A DNA stretch of 64,000 bases from Smallanthus sonchifolius (taxonomy: Eukaryota; Streptophyta; Magnoliopsida; Asterales; Asteraceae). Below are positions 34,758-48,400 of this stretch, one piece after another (the first letter of the stretch is position 1; every line of letters begins with the position of its first letter). The DNA is taken from assembly GCA_023525975.1 (NCBI GenBank), contig CM042023.1, forward strand, positions 12,846,501-12,910,500, in the 5' to 3' direction. The position numbers and the translations under genes are program-made. The notes under the pieces were generated by a model, which made no database searches, was not told the origin of the DNA, and was given only the letters and a program-made list of their open reading frames with translations.

Positions 34758-36768
34758 TGTAAGGCCCCAAACCCGGGAGGCCTCACTCGTTGGATTTACT
34801 CATTCACAAACAGTTATTAAAGTTAAATATCAAATAACGCAGCGGAATCATTCATTCATCATAATTAAAACTTGTTCAAACATGCGGAAGCGTAACATTG
34901 TTAAATACATAAACATAACATAAACGACTCATAACGGGATGCCAGTCTTCATGATCAGCCGGGTAACTCTTCTCGCTTGCCAAGCATCCTCTTCCATCAC
35001 CCATACCTGCCGTAACCTGAATGTGCATACTAAAAAGTCAGCTACGCTGGTGAGTTCCAGTTTTTCATTCGATTTAAGAAATGGTTCATCATTCGATAAT
35101 TCATTAGGGTTTAACATCATGTATAGAAAACAGGGCCTTTCGTTCATCATTAAATCATTCAAACATTTATCATCATCATAAAACACGTTGAACGGATCGT
35201 TCGTTTAAAATATTTAACATTCATTTAAGTCATACATTACTATCTAAATCTATGTTACCAATCGTTCCATCACCTAGTATTGTATTGCCCCTAAGGCTTA
35301 ACTGCACGAAGACCGACAATACAATACATTCCGTCAATTCCCTTTTGTATTGCCCCCAAGGCTTAACAGCACGAGGACCGACAATACCCCTTTAGTTGCC
35401 CCTATGGCTCTCATCTCCATAAACCGACAACTTTCATCGACGGCTATGGCTCACGGCCATAACACCGTCGGATCATAATTTAACCTCAATAGGGTCACGT
35501 TAACCCTTGAGTAATCGTCGTTACTCCCATACCAGTTGTACAACATCATAACCATTGACATGCCACAAAGACATTGCCCCTGTTGTTTTTATGGCAACTA
35601 TGGCTCGCTGTCCATAATCTACCACAAGGCTGGGAATTACATTCCCAGACTTCATTCGTCAATTCCCTTCATTCGACAGATTAGATTTGTAATGACTTCT
35701 TTAAAACCTTTGCCCTTTTCTTTTCTTTTCATAAAACATTTCATTCATTTTCAAAACCCTTTACCTTCATTTTAAACCATTTCTTTATAAACATTTAGTT
35801 CGTAAATATTCCATTCATAAAACTTTTTTTCCATAAACCGTTCATTTCAATTCATTTCGTAAACATAGTTTCATAAACATCATTTCGTAAAACATCATTT
35901 CGTATGTATACACACCAGCCCGAAAACATTATATTAAACATTTAAAAGAGGGCTTCTAGAACTCACCTGATAAGTTATTCTGGATTGTCATAAACAAAGG
36001 TCCCACAACGTCACTTCCGATCTGAATTGATTAGTTAAATACACATCAGACCAACCCCCGATTCTAACGGTTTAACCTTCTAAACATACTGACTTTACCT
36101 AAAAAACCTGATGCCTGCGCACTTAGCAAGTGCGCAGGGCCTTGCTCTTGCGTACTTAATAAGTGCGCAAATCTTACTTCCTGCGTACTTGATAAGTACG
36201 CATGATCCTCTTCCTGCATACTTGATAAGTACGCATGACCCTCTTCCTGCATACTTGATAAGTGCGCATGACCCTCTTCCTGCGTACCTGATAAGTACGC
36301 AGGATCTGCTTCCCCGAGAAAACCCTGACTTTCGCCTTCGGGTCTGATCACGTCAAGATCCCGAACTTGTTTACATTCAAAACGTTTGCTTTTCATTAAG
36401 GAACTCAAAACTATGTTTTTCTTCCAGTTTCATCCATAAAAACGCCACATTTTCGTCCAAAACCCGAAAACCCCAAAACGAACAAAAACTCATATGTAGG
36501 CTAGATCGTTACCTGTATCGAGCTTCTGGTCCGGAGGTTCTTCTCCCAAGCTCTGGAGCTACACACTTCTTCAATCTCGGGTCGATCCGCCAACTTTCTC
36601 TCTCTACGGTTTCTCTCTCTAGATGTTGTAAATAAGAGAAATGGGTGGTGACCTTGGCTATTTATAAGGGGGCTCCTTTTTAAACCCACCAGCCCATCCG
36701 GCCCGGCCCGTCATGCCCCGTTCGTTTATTCCGTTATTATAACTGTCGTTTTATTTTGGGATGTTACA
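34758..36768 (-). repeat. 3' LTR of element B
   Basis: 2011 bp. It contains six tandem units of about 33 bp built on the palindrome GCGTACTTGATAAGTACGC (36116-36301). A second zone of nested inverted repeats is at about 35280-35530 (TATTGCCCC...GACAATAC; GACGGCTATGGC...GCCATAACACCGTC). The open frame through the 33-bp array is an artefact of the repeat. Confidence 0.9.
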
Positions 36769-36793
36769 AGTCTACCCCCTTACAATAGGTTTC

Positions 36794-39700
36794 TCATAAG
36801 TCAAATAGTTTAGGGTACGACTCCCTCATTTCCGTCTCTGTTTCCCAAGTGGCTCCCGACCCCTTTCGATGTTTCCATTGGACTTTAACCAATTGGATTA
36901 CTTTATTACGTAAACGTTTCTCCTTCCGATCTAGGATGGCCACGGGCTCTTCGATGTAGTTAAGGCTGTTGTCGACCTCGATATCAGTAAGTGGTACATG
37001 AGCCGATTCATCGGCCAAACACTTTCGCAAGTGTGATACATGGAAGGTAGGATGAATTCCACTTAACTCATCAGGCAACTCTAATCGATAAGCGACTTCA
37101 CCAACCCGCGCCATTATCATGAATGGTCCGACAAACCTCGGACTTAACTTCCCTCTCTTCTTTAATCGTATGATCCCCTTCCAGGGTGACACTTTCAACA
37201 TTACTCTGTCCCCAACATCAAACTCAATAGGCCTTCGTCGTTTATCCGCGTATGATTTCTGACGATCTTGTGCGGCCTTCATTCTTGCTTTGATTTGATC
37301 AAACCTTTTCGACGTTTCTCTTACGACTTCAAGACTTCCTAATTCCTTTTGTCCAATCTCACCCCAACAAACCGGGGTCCTGCACCTTCTCCCATACAAC
37401 ATTTCGTAAGGCGGCATGCCTATCGTCGTGTGATAACTATTGTTGTAGGAGAATTCGGCTAACGGCAGATGACTGTCCCAATTGCCGCCAAAATCGATAA
37501 TACAAGCACGAAGCATGTCCTCCAATGTCTGAATGGTCCTTTCGGACTGACCATCCGTTTGCGGGTGGTATGTCGTGCTAACATTGAGTCTCGTGCCCAT
37601 CGCCTCGTGAAATCTTTTCCAGAACCTCGATGTGAATCGTGTGTCCCGGTCAGATACGATTGTCAAAGGCATCCCATGCCGTGCTACTACTTCTTTAATA
37701 AATACTTCCGCTAACCTTTCTGGCGAGAACGTCTCGCGAATAGGTAGGAAATGAGCACTCTTCGTTAAACGGTCCACAATTACCTAAATGGTATCATGAC
37801 CTTTAGCTGTGCGAGGTAGCTTGGTTATGAAGTCCATGGTAATGTGTTACCACTTCCATTCCGGTATATCAAGTGGTTAAATCTTTCCATACGGTTTCTG
37901 GTGTTCGGCCTTTACTTGCGAGCAAGTCAAGCACTTGCTTACGTACTTTGTCACTTCATGTTTCATTCCAGGCCACCATTATTCCTTCCTTAGATCTTGG
38001 TACATTTTATTGGTACCAGGATGGATAGAGTACCGAGACTTATGAGCCTCATCCAAGATTTTGGTTCTAAGCTCGCCACCCATAGGTATCCATACCCGTC
38101 CAAAACGTGTCCTAACACCAAGTGTGTTATATTCCAACTTGTCCTGTTGGCCAATAATCTTTTCCTTCTTTATATTTTCTTCTTTAAGTGCCTCATCTTG
38201 AGCCTTTTCAATTTCTCTCATCACATCCGATGTTACCACCAACTAGCAAGGTTTCACTCTAATAGGAGTAGGCACATCCTTTCGGCTTAGAGCGTCAGCT
38301 ACCACGTTTGCCTTTCCAGGATGGTATATTATTTCACAGTCATAGTCTTTCAATAGTTCCAACCATCGCCTCTGCCTCATATTAAGTTCCTTTTGTTCGA
38401 AGAAGTACTTCAAACTTTTGTGGTCGGAGTAAATAGTAAACTTCACCCCGTACAGGTAGTGCCTCCAGATTTTCAATGCGAATACGACAACAGCAAGTTC
38501 CAAATCATGAGTCGGATAATTAGCTTTGTGAATCTTCAACTGCCGTGACGCATACGCGATCACTCTCCCGCGTTGCATCAACACGCATCACAATCCCTGA
38601 CACGAAGCGTCAGAGTATACCACTAAGTCTTCATTGCCCTCGGGAAGGGCCAAGACTGGGGCTTTGGTTAGCTTCTCCTTCAACTACTTAAGCGCCTCGT
38701 CCTGGGTCGAACCCCATTCGTACTTTACCTCCTTCTGAATCAACTTTGTCAATGGCGAAGCTATTTTTGAGAAATTCTGGATGAATCTCCGATAGTAGCC
38801 TGCCAATCCCAAGAAACTGTGGATTTCAGTTGGCGTCTTAGGAATATTCCATTCCCTTACCGTCACTATCTTTGCTGGGTCAACCATAATGCCATTCGGG
38901 TTAATTACATGACCTAGGAATTGAACTTCCCTAAGCCAGAACGCGCATTTGGAGAACTTAGCATACAACTTTTCCTTTTTTCAGAGCCTCCAACATCTCC
39001 TTTAAGTGACATGCGTGATCACCCTCATTCTTGGAGTAGATGAGGATATCATCGATGAACACGATTACCGATCGTCCAGCATCGGTCGACACACCATATT
39101 CATCAAATCCATGAACGCTGCGGGTGCGTTCGTCAATCCAAAAGACATTACGCGGAACTCGAAATGTCCATAACGCGTGTGAAATGCAATTTTCGGTATG
39201 TCTTCTTCCCCTACCTTCAACTGATGGTACCTGGACCGAAGGTTGATTTTTGAGAACCAGATCGAACAGGTCGTCGATCCTTGGTAAAGGGTACTTGTTC
39301 TTCACCGTACGTTTATTCAACTCGCGATAATCAATACACATTCTCATCGAACCGTCTTTCTTCTTCACAAACAACACCGGAGCACCCCACGGCGAGATGC
39401 TCGGTTGGATAAATCCTTTCTCAAGTAACTGGTCTAGTTGTGCCATTAACTCTTTCATCTCCACCGGTGCTAGTCGATATGGAGCCTTAGCCATGGGCTG
39501 GGCATCTGGTACTAAGTCGATTCGAAATTCAATCTCTCTGTCAGGTGGTATCCCAGGCAAATCGAAATTCGAAACACCTCCGGGTACTCGCGTACCACGG
39601 GTACATCGTCTAGTTCCTTCACTTCCTTACACTTGTCAATTACGTACACCAGGTAAGCCTCGCATCCGCGCCTCAAGTAATTTGTTGCCTTAATCATCGA

Positions 39701-39826
39701 GATGAAGTTTGGCATCGGGGCGTCACGATCTCCAAAAACCTCGACTTTGCTACCATTCGGAGCCTTGAGTCGGATTATCTTTCGTTTACATATGATTTGT
39801 GCTTCGTTGGCAGTTAGCCAATCCAT
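36794..39826 (-). pseudogene. Element B pol (end of protease, RT, RNase H, integrase, chromodomain), broken
   Basis: Read leftwards from 39826: GMDWLTANEA ends the protease. RT has PGIPPDREIEFRIDLVPDAQP and KKKDGSMRMCIDYRELNKR; then, after a frameshift and small loss, about 65 residues run in a wrong frame until a second shift restores RSVIVFIDDILIYS (about 39060). RNase H fragment 38584-38243 (DHKSLKYFFEQKELNMRQRRW). Integrase: HKSRYSIHPGTNK at about 38030; after a W-to-stop at about 37780 a long frame 37777-36794 holds SDRDTRFTSRFW, YHPQTDGQSERTIQ, GPFMIMARVGEVAYRL and the chromodomain ending YPKLFDL. It lies antisense to D and C. Not functional. Confidence 0.88.
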
Positions 39827-41352
39827 ACCTTACACGACATCAAACCCTCCCAAAACCATAACAAACAATCTGACAGGGAACCTATGACCTTCTATCTTTA
39901 TCGTGGAGTTGTCAACTACATCGGTCACTCTCGCAGTTCTACCCTCAGCGGTTTCTACGCTAAAGGCCCTTTCTAGCTTACTGACAGTGTACTTCACTCG
40001 TTTACAAAAAGTCACAGATATAAAAATCTTACTTGCACCCGAATCAAATAACACAGAAACAAAAGTGTTGTCAAGGATGAACGTACCTGACGCCACATCG
40101 GGGTCTGCCCTTGCTTGGTCTTGCGTCAGCGCGTACCCACGAGTCTTTGCTCGGGGCCTCTCTTCTTTCCTTTCCGGGCCTTTCCCTTTCCCGGCTTCAC
40201 CCATTCTATGCTTGGTGCATTCCCGGCTCATATGACCACTCTCCCCACAATTGTAGCATTTGAATAGCTGGGGACATTCACGTGCGTAGTGTCCGGTTTT
40301 GCCGCATTTAAAGCATAGATTTGACCCTAACCGACATTCACCCGCATGTCTTACCCAACATCTTCCACAGACTACCGTCTCGCCTACCCTGGCATGTTTG
40401 TCCCGAGCCCCAAACAACTTCCCCGCCGATCGCTTAGCGGGGAAACTCGGCTTCTTCTTAGGCTCTTCGATGGCAACGACATTCCGCGCCAGATCATCGA
40501 ATACCACGCCGCTCAGTTCTACTACCGAATCATAGATCGTAGGGGCGTTTGCCTTAACATAGGTGCGGACCTGGTCCGGCAGCCCTTGAATGTAACAGGA
40601 AATCTTTCTTTCCTCAGTCGTCATAAGGTGTGGCACTAGACGTGCCAGTTCATTGAATCGAGTTGTGTACTGCCGGTGCGTCATGCTCCCGGCCTTCAAA
40701 CCCATAAATTCCCTCTCTACCTTCTCAATCTCGTTCCTTGGGCAGAAATTCTTGATCACCAAAGTTTTCAAGTCAGCCCACATCATCACATCCACAACCT
40801 CGCTCCCTTTTGCTTGACGTACACCTTCCCACCAATGGGATGCTTCCTCTCTCAAGGAGTTAGCAGCAAATTTCATAACTTGATCCGTTCGACATTCGCT
40901 CAGACGAATGGCAGCCTCCATACGAATCACCCAATCAAACGTAGCAACCGCGTCTTTCTTCCTAGTCAAGACCGGCGGGTTACATGCCTTAAAGGACTTA
41001 TAGTCGCAACCACGGTTAAGCAGTGCGTTGATTGCCTCAGTGTTCGGGGTATCAACCGCCGTGTTAGACTCACCCGTCTCATTAACCTTCTTTAATGCTT
41101 CTGCCAACAGTCCTTGCAAAGAAACTTTCATCAACTCTGTGAACTCTCGAGCTATGGCTGCTCTCACTTCTGGTTCAAAAGTGAAAGGTTGTTCTTCAAC
41201 CTGTGTCTGCTCGGTTCCATGCACACCAACCGCCGGTTCAGTGTGAACACTTCCTTCTTCACTATACTCTTGGCGCGCGGGGTCCTACTGCGCCCACCGT
41301 TACGACCACCGATACGGCCCCCACCACGCCTTCTTCTCTTTCGTCCCGCCAT
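39827..41352 (-). pseudogene. Element B gag-protease, nearly intact
   Basis: The likely ATG is at 41352 (MAGRKRRRRGGGR). A 2-bp insertion in a GCGCGC tract near 41272 shifts the frame, after which a 464-codon frame (41224-39830) holds the capsid (AVATFDWVIRMEAAIRLSEC, SHWWEGVRQAKG, FCPRNEIEKVEREFMGL), a short knuckle CGRCWVRHAGEC, two canonical knuckles (CFKCGKTGHYAREC, CYNCGESGHMSREC) and the protease with an intact FDSGAS. It stops at TAA just before GMDWL. Similar in layout to D2 gag, but gag and protease are fused in one frame, as is usual in Tekay elements. Confidence 0.88.
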
Positions 41353-41685
41353 TTCGTTCTATAAGACGAGGAATCCAATGTCATCACGCTAGTTAACAAA
41401 TAAAATTCAACAAGCACTATAAGATGTTAATATACACTGGCCATCTGTAATTAACCATCACACTACCTTTCGACTTCTATTTGACCACCTTTGTGATTTC
41501 ATCAGAAAACAAGTCCTTACCTAACCCTTTCTAAGGCTTACTATATATGTAAATATATACTACCTTCATACCTGAGGCTATGGCTCGAGTTAACCGTACT
41601 GGCATCCGCTTTCGGTCCTATTCACAGTTTAAGTTCAGGCACTTGGAGTGTCTGAATCCCTCAAACTATTGCTCTGGTACAAACT
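41353..41685 (-). other. Element B leader with primer binding site
   Basis: The 333 bp between gag and the 5' LTR. Next to the LTR (41666-41683) lies the complement of TGTACCAGAGCAATAG, a mutated initiator tRNA-Met primer site; the more distant leader has no recognisable content. Confidence 0.7.
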
Positions 41686-42229
41686 TGTAAGGCCCCAAAC
41701 CCGGGAGGCCTCACTCGTTGGATTTACTCATTCACAAACAGTTATTAAACTTGAATATCAAATAACGCAGCGGAATCATTCATCATAATTAAAACTTGTT
41801 CAAACATGCGGAAGCGTAACATTGTCAAATACATAAACATAACATAAACGACTCATAACGGGATGCCAGTCTTCATGATCAGCCGGGTAACTCTTCTCGC
41901 TTGCCAAGCATCCCCGTCCATCACCCATACCTGCCTTAACCTGAATGTGCATACTAAAAGTCAGCTACGCTGGTGAGTTCCAGTTTTTCATTCGATTTAA
42001 GAAATGGTTCATCATTCAATAATTCATTAGGGTTTAACATCATGTATAGAAAACAGGGCCTTTCGTTCATCACTAAAACATTCAAACATTTATCATCATC
42101 ATAAAACACGTTGAACGGATCATTCGTTTAAAACATTTAACATTCATTTAAGTCATATATTACTATCTAAATCTGTGTTACCATTCGTTCCATCACCTAG
42201 TATTGTATTGCCCCTAAGGCTTAACTGCA
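41686..42229 (-). repeat. 5' LTR of element B, first part
   Basis: Starts TGTAAGGCCCC on the plus strand and follows the left LTR of B closely until CTTAACTGCA at 42229, where element C is inserted. Bases 42225-42229 (CTGCA) are the left target duplication of C. Confidence 0.92.
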
Positions 42230-44253
42230 TGTAACGAACCAAAATCCGGATCTCGTTGTAAATAAATAAATAATTCTAATAAATATTATGGTGAAAATAA
42301 TATTTTAAAAATAAGTTGAAACAAGCGGGTTTCAAGTTAGTAACGGGGATATACTAGTTTTAACTAGTTATGGAAGGAAATTGAAAAGATTGAAAGTAGA
42401 GGGGCTAAAGGTGAAACATGGCAAATCTGCCATATTTGACCTTTAGAAGTCAAAATTTACTTCATTTTGGAGTTGGGTCGTTCAAGAGAAGAGGAAGAGA
42501 GGAGAAATCGGGTTGAAGCCAAAATTCGTGTGTTTGAAGCTTGTAACTTGAAGGTGTTGGCTCACACATCACCTTTCTAACATCAAGTAAGTGATTTCTT
42601 CCTCTTTGATCCACCATTTATGGTGTTCTTGTTGGGTTTTGTTGAAAACCCGAAATTATGGTTGCATGTGGTAAAATGGTGTTAGATTATTGATAATCTA
42701 GCTAAACTAAAGGTGTAGGAAGGTGAACAACACCATGGAACCGTTTGATTTTGATTTTTGAAAGTTAGGGTTCATATGGAGGAAATTGGGGGTTTTGGGG
42801 TTTTGATGAAAAATTGATAAATTGATGATGATTAAGTGTTATAGAGGTGTTAGACACTTAAACAAACCCCAAATTAACTTAAAGAAACTAGTTTGATAAA
42901 AATTAGTGTCAAGGTATTGGAAAGAGAATTCTAGTGGTTGAGTTGAGTTCTTGATTAAAGGGGGTGTTTGGATATGGAAATAACCCAAACGGGTCAATTT
43001 GGGTTGAAAATGGAAATTTGGGTGGTAAACTCAATTGTATGTGTTTTGAATGAATGATTAGATTACTAAACTAGGTGTGTATGTTTAGGCAATCAAATTG
43101 TGGGTCTAGAAGGCGGAGCGGAGTCGTCTAACCCAAAAGGTAAGTGCCTATGCACTTACTTAGTATTGATGATAAATGGTGAAATTTATGGATTATGTGT
43201 TATGTGATTGTGTGCATACTTGTGATATGATAAATTGTGAATGATTTAGTATGTGCAATGAAGGAATGTAGTTATAGTGTTAACCTATAATGGTAATGGA
43301 TCATGTGTTGATCATAAATGAAACGAAGATATGGCCTTGTGCCATATTGGAAATGGATCATGTGTTGATCATAAATGAAACGGAGATATGGCCTTGTGCC
43401 ATATTGGAAATGGATCATGTGTTGATCATAAATGAAACGGAGATATGGCCTTGTGCCATATTGGAAATGGATCATGTGTTGATCATAAATGAAAAGGAGT
43501 TATGGCCTTTGTGCCATAATGGAAATGGATCATGTGTTGATCATAATTGAAACTTGTAGTAAGGGTGCAAGAATATGTAGCCTAAATGATAATTTGGGTG
43601 GAAACGGGTCAAATGGGTGAATGGGTGAAACAAGTAGGAATTTACTTGTTTGTTATGGAGTTATGGCCTTTGTGCCATAATGGAAATGGATCATGTGTTG
43701 ATCATAATTGAAACTTGTAGTAAGGGTGCAAGAATATGTAGCCTAAATGACAATTTGGGTGGAAACGGGTCAAATGGGTGAATGGGTGAAACAAGTAGGA
43801 ATTTACTTGTTTGTTATGAATTTATCTTCATTACTAATGGTGATATGTGTGGGGAATGTAGGAAAAGCTCCGAGGTAGTCAAAGTCAAGTCCAAGGCGTT
43901 GGCGGATCCTCGTATGCATATTTTCATGTTTTGATGATTTGGTGGAATTCCACTTTTTGATTGTAATTTGATAATCAAAACATGTTTTTGGGTTGTGATC
44001 ATGTTGTTGAAGGGGTTTTTGGTTAAAACCCATGTGTTGGGCAAATTTGTTGTCTTGTATTTTGGAAAAAGTTGGAAAAATGGCTAAGTATGAAAACCTG
44101 CTGAAAACTGGAAACATTCTGAGAAAAAGGGTCCCTCGCGGGTCGCGAGAGTCCAGGAAGGATTCTCTCGCGGTACGCGAGAGGGTAAAAAAAAAATTCC
44201 TGGGTTAAGACTTCCGCGCGTTAAAGTTTTGTTTTTAAAAGTGGTGTGTTTCA
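42230..44253 (+). repeat. 5' LTR of element C
   Basis: Contains five units of 57-58 bp (43295-43580) that each hold two small palindromes, ATGGCCTTGTGCCAT and TGATCATGTGTTGATCA-like, and then two copies of a 161-bp unit (43496 and 43657). The same arrays recur in the other LTR with the same unit number. Confidence 0.93.
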
Positions 44254-44773
44254 ACTTGGTATCAGAGCAATGGTTTGAGGGATTTGGTGTGCGAGACACT
44301 AAACTCAAACCGGATGCTTTTGATATGGGGGAAATGATACGAGAATCCACGAAGGACTTGACTAAGACTCGGAGCTTTCGGAAATGAAAGGTTAGTAATG
44401 ATTTAATAAGTGATTATGTATATATGTTGTAAATGCATATGATTGATTGAATGACAAAGTGTTATGTGTGCCGAAACTTGTCTTGTGAATTGTTATATGC
44501 ATATGATAATTACACTTGGGCATAACGTAGTATTAAACATGTCTGGCCAATATGATTAATAAGACGAGATGTGCAAGAGCTTTTATGATAACCATATGAC
44601 AATGAACATTTGCAAGGATTAGGTGAAGGTGATCGTATATGTATGTGTATAGGTAGGTAAATATATATATACCCTAGGTGATTTGAAGGTATAGGAATGT
44701 TAAAGTGTTTTTGGTACTATTTCTCAAATAAGAGAAAGATAAGAAACCTCGAGGTTGTACTCTCAAGGATTTC
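44254..44773 (+). other. Element C leader with primer binding site
   Basis: ACTTGGTATCAGAGCAATGG directly follows the LTR and matches the initiator tRNA-Met 3' end. An ATG at about 44326 (ATGGGGGAAATGATACG) is followed by a short frame only. The normal N-terminal part of gag seems to be missing, since the capsid homology starts almost at the ATG at 44774. Confidence 0.75.
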
Positions 44774-45400
44774 ATGGTGATTAAACCGAAAGAATACGAC
44801 GGTCAGGTGGACCCGATACTTAGCCACCGGTGGGTGGTGGATATGGAGTCGAATTTCGAAACGACTAGATGCAGGCCCGAGGATAGGGTAATGTTCAGTG
44901 TGCCTCTGTTGACTGGGAGGGCAAAGGAATGGCTGTTGAATCTTCGTAGAGAGAGAGGTGTTTCTGGGGTGACCTCTATGTCTTGGGAGGAATTTAAAGC
45001 GGCTTTTCTGAAATACCACTGCCCGCAAGCCGCGGTGGACATGATGACTGAGGAGTTTCTCCTCATGAGACAGACGACTGAGTCAATTGACGAATTGGCC
45101 GGGGCCTTCTTTGATCGGGCCAAGTTTTGTCCGGATGTGGTATCGACCGAAAAGGGCAAGATTGATAGGTTCTATGCTATGCTAACAGTGGAATTCAGAG
45201 ATAGCATATCTCCATCCTCATTTACCACGCTTGTTGATTTAATAAACAGGTGTCGGGAAAGGGAGGTGGAGTTAAAGAGGCAAGAGGCTAGGGGTGAGAA
45301 GAGAAAAAGGGAAATTGTGGAACAGGTGGTGAAGAAGATAAAGGGCGAGAGCCCTAGTAAGAAGCCGTTGTTTAACCTTCTTCGCAAGATTGTAAGTTGA
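44774..45400 (+). CDS. Element C gag, truncated at both ends
   Basis: 208 residues. Capsid domain about residues 5-150: KPKEYDGQVDPILSHRWVVDME, LLTGRAKEWLLNLRRER, WEEFKAAFLKYHCPQAAVDMMTEEF, QTTESIDELAGAFFDRAKFC. It ends in a basic tail (KRKREIVEQVVKKIKGESPSKK) and lacks any CCHC knuckle. Intact relatives have a longer N-terminus and continue through knuckles into protease. The stop at 45398-45400 overlaps the start of the pol frame, at the site of an internal deletion that removed the knuckles and the protease active site. A partial structural protein could be made but could not package RNA in the usual way. Confidence 0.85.
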   Translation: MVIKPKEYDGQVDPILSHRWVVDMESNFETTRCRPEDRVMFSVPLLTGRAKEWLLNLRRERGVSGVTSMSWEEFKAAFLKYHCPQAAVDMMTEEFLLMRQTTESIDELAGAFFDRAKFCPDVVSTEKGKIDRFYAMLTVEFRDSISPSSFTTLVDLINRCREREVELKRQEARGEKRKREIVEQVVKKIKGESPSKKPLFNLLRKIVS

Positions 45401-48400
45401 GAGCGGGGGGCGAAACTTTCTTTATTGATTTGATTCCTATGGCTATGGGAGATTTTGATGTTATTGTGGGGATGGATTGGTTGTCAAAGAATAAGGCGAG
45501 TATTTTATGTGGACCGAAGATGATCCAACTTGTTTCCCCGTCGGGAGAGTCCATCTACATAGAAGGTGATAAAAAGGGTAAAGTAAGGTTGTGCACTTAT
45601 GTGAAGGCGACCAAGTACATGGCGCGTGGGTGCAAGGCGTTCATGGCTTGTGTCGCGGATGTGAATGAAAGAGTAAAGGAGATTCACGATGTACCGGTCG
45701 TGAACCAATTCGTAGATGTGTTTCCTGACGAGTTACCGGGAATTCCGCCGGATAGGGAGATAGAGTTTGGAATTGACTTGATGCCGGGTGCTAAACCGGT
45801 AGCTAAAGCGCCTTATAGATTGGCACCGCCAGAAATGAAAGAACTCATGGAGCAATTACAAGATTTTCTTGACAAGGGTTTCATACGCCCAAGTGTTTCA
45901 CCTTGGGGTGCGCCCGTTCTCTTCGTCAAAAAGAAGGATGGGAGCATGAGAATGTGTATGGATTACCGGGAGTTGAACAAGTTGACAGTGAAGAATAGGT
46001 ACCCATTGCCTAGGATTGACGATCTTTTCGACCAATTGCAAGGGGCGTCATGGTTTTCTAAGATTGACTTGAAGTCCGGGTATCATCAGTTGAAAGTGAA
46101 GGAAGAGGATGTTCATAAGACAGCTTTTCGCACTCGTTACGGTCACTATGAGTTTACGGTTATGCCTTTCGGTTTGACCAACGCACCTGTGGTTTTCATG
46201 GATCTCATGAACCGGGTGTGTAGACCGTTCCTTGATCGTTCGGTCATTGTGTTTATTGACGATCTTCTCATCTATTCAAGGAGCGAGGGTGATCACGCTT
46301 GTCATTTGCGTGAGATTCTTGAAGTCTTGCAAAAGGAGAAGCTTTATGCTAAATTCTCCAAGTGCGCATTTTGGATGCGCGAGATCCAATTCTTGGGTCA
46401 TGTGATTAATGAAAGAGGAATTACCGTTGACCTATCCAAGATTATGGCGGTTAAAGAATGTTCATCACCGAAGACGCCTTCGGAGATTAGAAGTTTCTTG
46501 GGGTTAGAGGGTTATTATCGGAGGTTCATCGAAAACTTCTCTCAGATTGCTTTGCCGATGACGAAGTTGACTCGTAAGGAGACAAAGTTTGTTTGGAGTC
46601 CCGAGCAAGAATCTGCCTTTCAATTCATGAAAGAAAAGTTGACTAAGGCGCCTGTTTTATCCTTGCCGGACGGGACCGAGGATTTTGTTGTTTATTCGGA
46701 TGCCTCGCATTCGGGGTTGGGGTGTGTTTTGATGCAAAGGGGGAAAGTGATTGCCTATGCATCTAGGCAATTAAAGACTCACGAGGTGAATTACCCAACC
46801 CATGATTTAGAGCTTGCAGCCGTGGTTTTCACGCTCAAGATTTGGAGGCATTATTTGTATGGTGCTAAGTGTACGATCTACACGGATCACAAAAGTCTCA
46901 AATATTTCTTTGACCAAAAGGACCTCAATATGAGGCAAAGACGGTGGCTTGAATTGGTTAAGGATTATGATTGTGAGATACTTTATCATCCGGGTAAAGC
47001 GAATGTTGTGGTGGATGCGCTTAGTAGAAAGTCAAGTCATTCACCTATCAAGGTGAAGTCATTTAAGATGACAATTTCATCATCTCTTATTGATGAAATC
47101 CGGGAGGCCCAAGTGTTAGCACTTGGTGGCGACTTGAAGAAAGAACGAATGATTTCTTATGTTGATAAGTTTGGTGAAAATAGCATGGGTTTGAAGACAT
47201 GCTTTGATAGAAATTGGATACCTAGGTTGTCAAGTGTCTTGACAACTATTCTTGACGAGGCGCATAAATCCAAATATTCTATCCATCCGGGGGCCACAAA
47301 GATGTTTTATGATTTGAGGTGTCATTTTTGGTGGCCGGGTATGAGGCGTGATATTGTTAAGTATGTGGAGAGATGTCTCACATGTTTAAGGGTTATGGCG
47401 GAGCATCAAAAGCCGTATGGAAAGCTTCTACCGCTTGAAATACCGCTTTGGAAATGGGAAATTATAACCATGGATTTGATCACTAAACTACCAAAGACTC
47501 GAAAGGGTTATGATGCGATATGGGTAGTAGTGGATCGGTTGACGAAGAGTGCACATTTCCTTCCTATAAAGGAAACGTATTCTTCGGATAGATTGGCGGA
47601 AATGTATGTAAAGGAAATTGTGTCACGTCATGGTGTGCCGGTGTCGATTATATCGGATCGTGATACGAGATTTACTTCTCGTTTTTGGAAGAAATTCCAT
47701 GAGGATATGGGGACTAGATTGAATCTTAGCACCGCTTATCATCCACAAACGGATGGTCAAAGCGAGCGAACGATTCAAACGCTCGAGGATATGTTGCGAG
47801 CGTGTGCCTTGGATTTTGGTGGTAGTTGGGACGACCATTTACCGTTGACGGAATTCTCTTACAACAATAGTTACCATTCTAGTATTGGTATGCCGCCTTT
47901 TGAGGCATTGTATGGGAGAAAGTGTCGAACACCCGTGTGTTGGGGTGAGATTGGTCAACGGGAGCTTGGTAGTGTCGAAGTGGTCAAGGAAACTAATGAT
48001 AGTATTGACCAAATTAGAGCACGCTTGAAGGCGGCTCAAGATCGCCAAAAGTCTTATGCGGATAATAGGAAGCGGGCGATGGAGTTTCAAGTGGGGGACT
48101 TTGTGCTTTTGAAAGTCTCTCCTTGGAAAGGGGTGATACGGTTTAGGAAACGGGGGAAGTTAAGTCCTCGTTTCATCGGGCCGTTTAAGGTGATAGCAAA
48201 GGTGGGTACGGTAGCTTATCGATTGGAGTTACCGGAGGGACTAAGTAGACTTCATAACACGTTCCATGTGTCTCATTTGCGGAAGTGTTTGGCGGATGAA
48301 TCTACTTTTGTCCCTTTGGACGATATCGAATTGGATGAAAAGTTGAATTATGTTGAAGAACCGGTGGCAATCTTGGATAGGAAGGTGAAGAAGTTACGTA

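Noticed and set aside
36111..36347. Open frame with LPAYLISTHDP repeats, and its minus-strand partner AYLSSTQEEGH
   Set aside because: Both are read-throughs of the 33-bp palindromic array in the LTR of element B.
43290..43550. Repetitive open frame encoding DHVLIINETEIWPCAILEM units (also at 49613)
   Set aside because: The 57-bp repeat is a multiple of three and lies inside an LTR; the frame is a by-product of the repeat, with no initiation context or homologue.
43295..43580. Regularly spaced palindromic repeats resembling a CRISPR array
   Set aside because: The units are joined head to tail without unique spacers, lie in a eukaryotic LTR and are duplicated in the partner LTR.
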